This document shows, piece by piece, positions 61,404-64,000 of a stretch of DNA of 64,000 nt. The position numbers were made by a program, and so were the translations under genes. Every line of letters begins with the position of its first letter. The first letter of the stretch is position 1. The DNA comes from Pseudomonas putida (GTDB lineage: Bacteria; Pseudomonadota; Gammaproteobacteria; Pseudomonadales; Pseudomonadaceae): contig NZ_CP113097.1 in NCBI RefSeq assembly GCF_026625125.1, positions 3,410,001 through 3,474,000 on the forward strand. Reading direction: 5' to 3'. The notes beneath the pieces are model-generated. The model searched no databases. It saw only the letters and a list, made by a program, of their open reading frames with translations, and had not been told where the DNA came from.

Positions 61404-62320
61404 GGGGCCGGGGGCGGTTGCAATGGGCTGTCTGCACCCTCAGGCATCAAGGTGGCGATCAACGCCCTCACCGTCCCAGGCAGCGCATCCAGCTCACGCA
61501 CCAGTATGCTCCGCTCGCGCACGGCCCAGGCTTCATCCAGTTCGATGGTGACCAGGTTCATGGTCTGGCTGTGGCGGATCGCCGCCGACTCGGGGATGAT
61601 GCCAATCCCCACGCCCGCCTCCACCAGCCGGCAGATGGCCTCAAAGCTCGACAGCTGGATACGCAGCGACAGGCTCAGGCCCATGCGCTCGACATGGTCG
61701 CGCAGGAAGCTGAGCAAGGTGCTGCCGTCGTGCAGCCCGATATGCTGGAACGCCAGCGTCTGCCTCAACGTGACCTGCCGGCTGCCAGCCAGCTCATGCC
61801 CTGCCGGCACGATCAGCACCAGCCGGTCGGTACTGAAGTGCAGCACTTGCAAGCCGCTGGCTTCCACGGGGCCGGCAATGATGCCCATGTCGGTGCTGCC
61901 ATCGAGCACACCGCGCACGATATCCCGCGACAGGCGCTCCTGCAGGTCCACGGTCACGCCGGGACGTTTGGCGAGAAAGCCCGCCAGCACTTCGGGCAGG
62001 AACTCGGTCACGGCAGTGGTGTTGGCAAAGATGCGGATATGCCCGGCCGAATCGGTGCCGAACTGGGCGAATTCGGCTTTCAGGTAGTCCACCTGGCGCA
62101 TGATCAACCGCGCATGCATGAGCAGTTTCTGCCCCGCCGGCGTCAGCTCGACACCCCGGCTGTCACGGTACAACAGGCGCGTGTCCAGCTGCGCTTCCAG
62201 GGCCTTGACACGTGCACTGGCGGCGGCCGGCGAGAGGAATGCCCGCCGCGCGCCTTGGGTCAGGCTCGGTGACTCGCCGATATGAATGAACAGCCTCAGG
62301 TCTGCCAGATCGAAATGCAT
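61400..62320 (-). CDS. LysR-family transcriptional regulator
   Basis: 306 residues with the LysR helix-turn-helix (about 1-60, FLSPAAASARVKALEAQL) and a substrate-binding domain. It diverges from the hotdog dehydratase and acyl-CoA dehydrogenase genes, 126 bases apart, and is the probable activator of that catabolic operon. An inverted repeat at 62344-62364 is a candidate site. Confidence 0.9.
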   Translation of the reverse strand: MHFDLADLRLFIHIGESPSLTQGARRAFLSPAAASARVKALEAQLDTRLLYRDSRGVELTPAGQKLLMHARLIMRQVDYLKAEFAQFGTDSAGHIRIFANTTAVTEFLPEVLAGFLAKRPGVTVDLQERLSRDIVRGVLDGSTDMGIIAGPVEASGLQVLHFSTDRLVLIVPAGHELAGSRQVTLRQTLAFQHIGLHDGSTLLSFLRDHVERMGLSLSLRIQLSSFEAICRLVEAGVGIGIIPESAAIRHSQTMNLVTIELDEAWAVRERSILVRELDALPGTVRALIATLMPEGADSPLQPPPAP

Positions 62321-62343
62321 CGGCCTATCCGAAAGGGGTACAG

Positions 62344-62364
62344 GCGTTCAGCATACACGAACGC
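62344..62364. promoter_or_regulatory. Candidate LysR operator
   Basis: GCGTTC-N9-GAACGC between the divergent LysR and dehydratase genes. The size and position suit a LysR recognition site; the T-N11-A rule is only loosely met. Confidence 0.5.
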
Positions 62365-62446
62365 TGCTTTACACAAATGCAAATTCACAGAATGCCAGGT
62401 GCCTCGCATGATCGCTGCATAACAACAAATGCAGAGGCCAATGGTT

Positions 62447-63286
62447 ATGACTGCTACGCACCCGCCCACGGATTACAGCGCCTGGATCGGCCGCACCGAA
62501 GAAGCCGTCGATGAGCTCAGCCGCAACCTGATCAAGCGCATCGCCGCCACGCTCGGCGAAAGCGCCCCTGCCGTGGGGCAACCCTTGCCACCGCTGTGGA
62601 TGTGGTGTTTTTTCCAGGAGCCGGTGGCCGAATCGCAACTGGGCGGCGATGGCCACCCGACGCGCGGCGGCTTCCTGCCCCCCGCCGACAACCGCAACCG
62701 CATGTGGGCCGGGGGCCGTGTCGAGTTCATTGCCCCGCTCAAGGTCGGTGCCGAGGCCCAGCGCCTGTCGACCATCGTGAATATCGAAGAAAAGCACGGG
62801 CGCAGTGGCGCATTGCTGTTCGTCACCGTGCGCCACGAGTATTCACAGCACGGCGCACTGTGCGTGCGTGAAGAGCAGGATATCGTCTACCGCGAACCGA
62901 CCCCGCCCAAACTCAGCAGTGCCGTGCCAAGCGCACCAAGCGACTGGAGCGAGGCCGTTACGCCCTCCCCGACCCTGCTGTTCCGTTACTCCGCCGTCAC
63001 CTTCAACGGCCACCGCATCCACTACGACTACCCCTATGTCACCGGCACCGAAGGCTACCCCGGCCTGGTGGTGCACGGCCCGTTGATCGCCACCCTCACC
63101 CTGCGCGCCTTCCAGCGCGCCAACCCTGGCAAACGCCTGCGCCAGTTCGCCTACCGCGGCGTACGCCCACTGACCGTGCCCACCCCATTCGACGTGGCCG
63201 GGCGCATGGGCGCACCGGGCCAGGCGCAACTATGGGCCGGCAATGCCGACGGCGTGGCGCAGAGCGCCGACGTGCTTTTCGACTGA
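62447..63286 (+). CDS. MaoC/FAS1-like hotdog dehydratase (mesaconyl-CoA hydratase-like)
   Basis: 279 residues of the FAS1-like dehydratase (HTD2/Meh) family. The catalytic hotdog motif RYSAVTFNGHRIHYDYPY lies near residues 184-201. It should hydrate or dehydrate an acyl-CoA, perhaps mesaconyl-C4-CoA or a related branched C5 compound. Three ATGs are possible (62429, 62441, 62447); AGAGG at 62433 favours 62447. It is 22 bases before the acyl-CoA dehydrogenase gene. Confidence 0.82.
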   Translation: MTATHPPTDYSAWIGRTEEAVDELSRNLIKRIAATLGESAPAVGQPLPPLWMWCFFQEPVAESQLGGDGHPTRGGFLPPADNRNRMWAGGRVEFIAPLKVGAEAQRLSTIVNIEEKHGRSGALLFVTVRHEYSQHGALCVREEQDIVYREPTPPKLSSAVPSAPSDWSEAVTPSPTLLFRYSAVTFNGHRIHYDYPYVTGTEGYPGLVVHGPLIATLTLRAFQRANPGKRLRQFAYRGVRPLTVPTPFDVAGRMGAPGQAQLWAGNADGVAQSADVLFD

Positions 63287-63308
63287 GAACTGGACAGGGA
63301 ACCCCCGC

Positions 63309-64000
63309 ATGCATACGTACGACAGCGATGATCTCAATGCCATCCGCGAAGGCGTGCGCGCCTTGTGTGCCGAATTCGACGCCGGCTACTGGCGCAAGAT
63401 CGATGAAGAAAAAGGCTTCCCCGAAGCCTTTGTAAAAGCCATGACCGACGCTGGGTGGCTGTCGGCGATGATCCCCGAGCACTACGGCGGATCGGGCCTG
63501 GGCCTGGCCGAAGCTTCGGTGATCCTGGAAGAAGTGAATGCCTGCGGTGGCAACTCCGGCACCGTGCATGGGCAGATGTACAACATGTTCACCCTGCTGC
63601 GCCATGGCAGCGAGGAGCAGAAGCGCCACTATCTGCCCAAACTGGCCAGTGGCGAACTGCGCCTGCAGTCGATGGGCGTGACCGAGCCGACCACCGGTAC
63701 CGACACCACCAAGATCAAGACCACGGCGGTGCGCCAGGGCGACAAGTATGTGATCAACGGGCAGAAGGTGTGGATCTCGAGGGTCCAGCATTCCGACCTG
63801 ATGATCCTGCTGGCCCGCACCACGCCCTTGCCTGAGGTGAAGAAAAAGTCCGAGGGCATGTCGATCTTCCTGGTCGACCTGCGCGAGGCCATCGGCAAGG
63901 GCCTGACCGTGCAGCCGATCGCCAACATGGTCAACCACGAGACCAACGAGCTGTTCTTCGACAACCTCGAGCTGCCGGCCAGCAGCCTGATCGGTGAAGA
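63309..64000 (+). CDS. Acyl-CoA dehydrogenase (partial, cut by window end)
   Basis: The first 230 residues are visible, starting MHTYDSDDLNAIREGVRAL. The N-terminal helical domain and the middle beta domain of acyl-CoA dehydrogenases are present (IPEHYGGSGLGLAEASVILE, MGVTEPTTGTDTTKIKT, INGQKVWISRVQHSDLMIL). The C-terminal domain with the catalytic Glu is outside the window. FAD-dependent oxidation of an acyl-CoA. AGGGAAC precedes the ATG. Same operon as the dehydratase. Confidence 0.9.
   Translation, partial: MHTYDSDDLNAIREGVRALCAEFDAGYWRKIDEEKGFPEAFVKAMTDAGWLSAMIPEHYGGSGLGLAEASVILEEVNACGGNSGTVHGQMYNMFTLLRHGSEEQKRHYLPKLASGELRLQSMGVTEPTTGTDTTKIKTTAVRQGDKYVINGQKVWISRVQHSDLMILLARTTPLPEVKKKSEGMSIFLVDLREAIGKGLTVQPIANMVNHETNELFFDNLELPASSLIGE

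Noticed and set aside
1..64000. tRNA, rRNA or prophage genes
   Set aside because: None recognised by eye; no cloverleaf, rRNA segment or phage structural gene was found.

Overview
The window is chromosomal DNA from a Pseudomonas, most likely of the P. putida group. This is judged from high-GC coding with short intergenic gaps, several REP palindromes of the P. putida type, an FNR/Usp island and a NikABCDE-NikR locus. I recognised no rRNA, tRNA, CRISPR array or prophage.

Left part (1-33.3 kb), mostly core-like: a porin with a convergent LysR gene; a FeS-type photolyase operon whose upstream region carries a TATACA-N12-TGTATA site of the light-responsive LitR/PplR type; a nickel importer (nikABCDE) divergent from nikR with a near-perfect NikR operator between them; a diguanylate cyclase; the four-gene Anbu cluster (circularly permuted ATP-grasp, alpha-E, transglutaminase, Anbu proteasome homologue); a chromate transporter; and a tightly packed seven-gene minus-strand operon (thermostable-hemolysin-family acyltransferase, AMP ligase, haem-oxygenase-like metalloenzyme, SDR, TPR-like protein, response regulator, sensor kinase) that looks like an uncharacterised self-sensing biosynthetic unit. 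Next is an oxygen-limitation island (24.4-32.4 kb): an FNR-type regulator, three universal stress proteins, two Pat-like GNAT acetyltransferases, a beta-CASP nuclease and a K+ channel-like protein, with six FNR-box-like sites at the promoters. A RIO-family kinase closes this half.

Middle part (33.3-55.6 kb), accessory: single genes (YceK-like lipoprotein, OsmC, LprI-MliC fusion, FlaR-like kinase, HIT protein, a frameshifted DUF4303-like/HEAT gene, GrpB) many of them bordered by a degenerate dispersed palindromic repeat with core GACCG..AGCT.TCGACCCA..GCGGTC. Two same-length IS1182-family elements (1,680 bp, encoding identical transposases) lie in opposite orientation at 39489-41168 and 49577-51256. 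They enclose a 206-aa tyrosine recombinase and a signalling module (CheV, Aer-like chemoreceptor, hybrid kinase, HD-GYP response regulator). Exchanging the inner flanks of the two IS copies rebuilds two clean repeat copies, so the 8.4 kb segment appears to have been inverted by recombination between the ISs. A second recombinase copy at 54.1-54.7 kb is interrupted by one nonsense codon.

Right part (55.6-64 kb): a YiiG-like lipoprotein, the Hsp70 HscC with its J-like partner, a small lipoprotein, a TorF-family putative porin, and a LysR gene divergent from a hotdog dehydratase and an acyl-CoA dehydrogenase that runs off the window.
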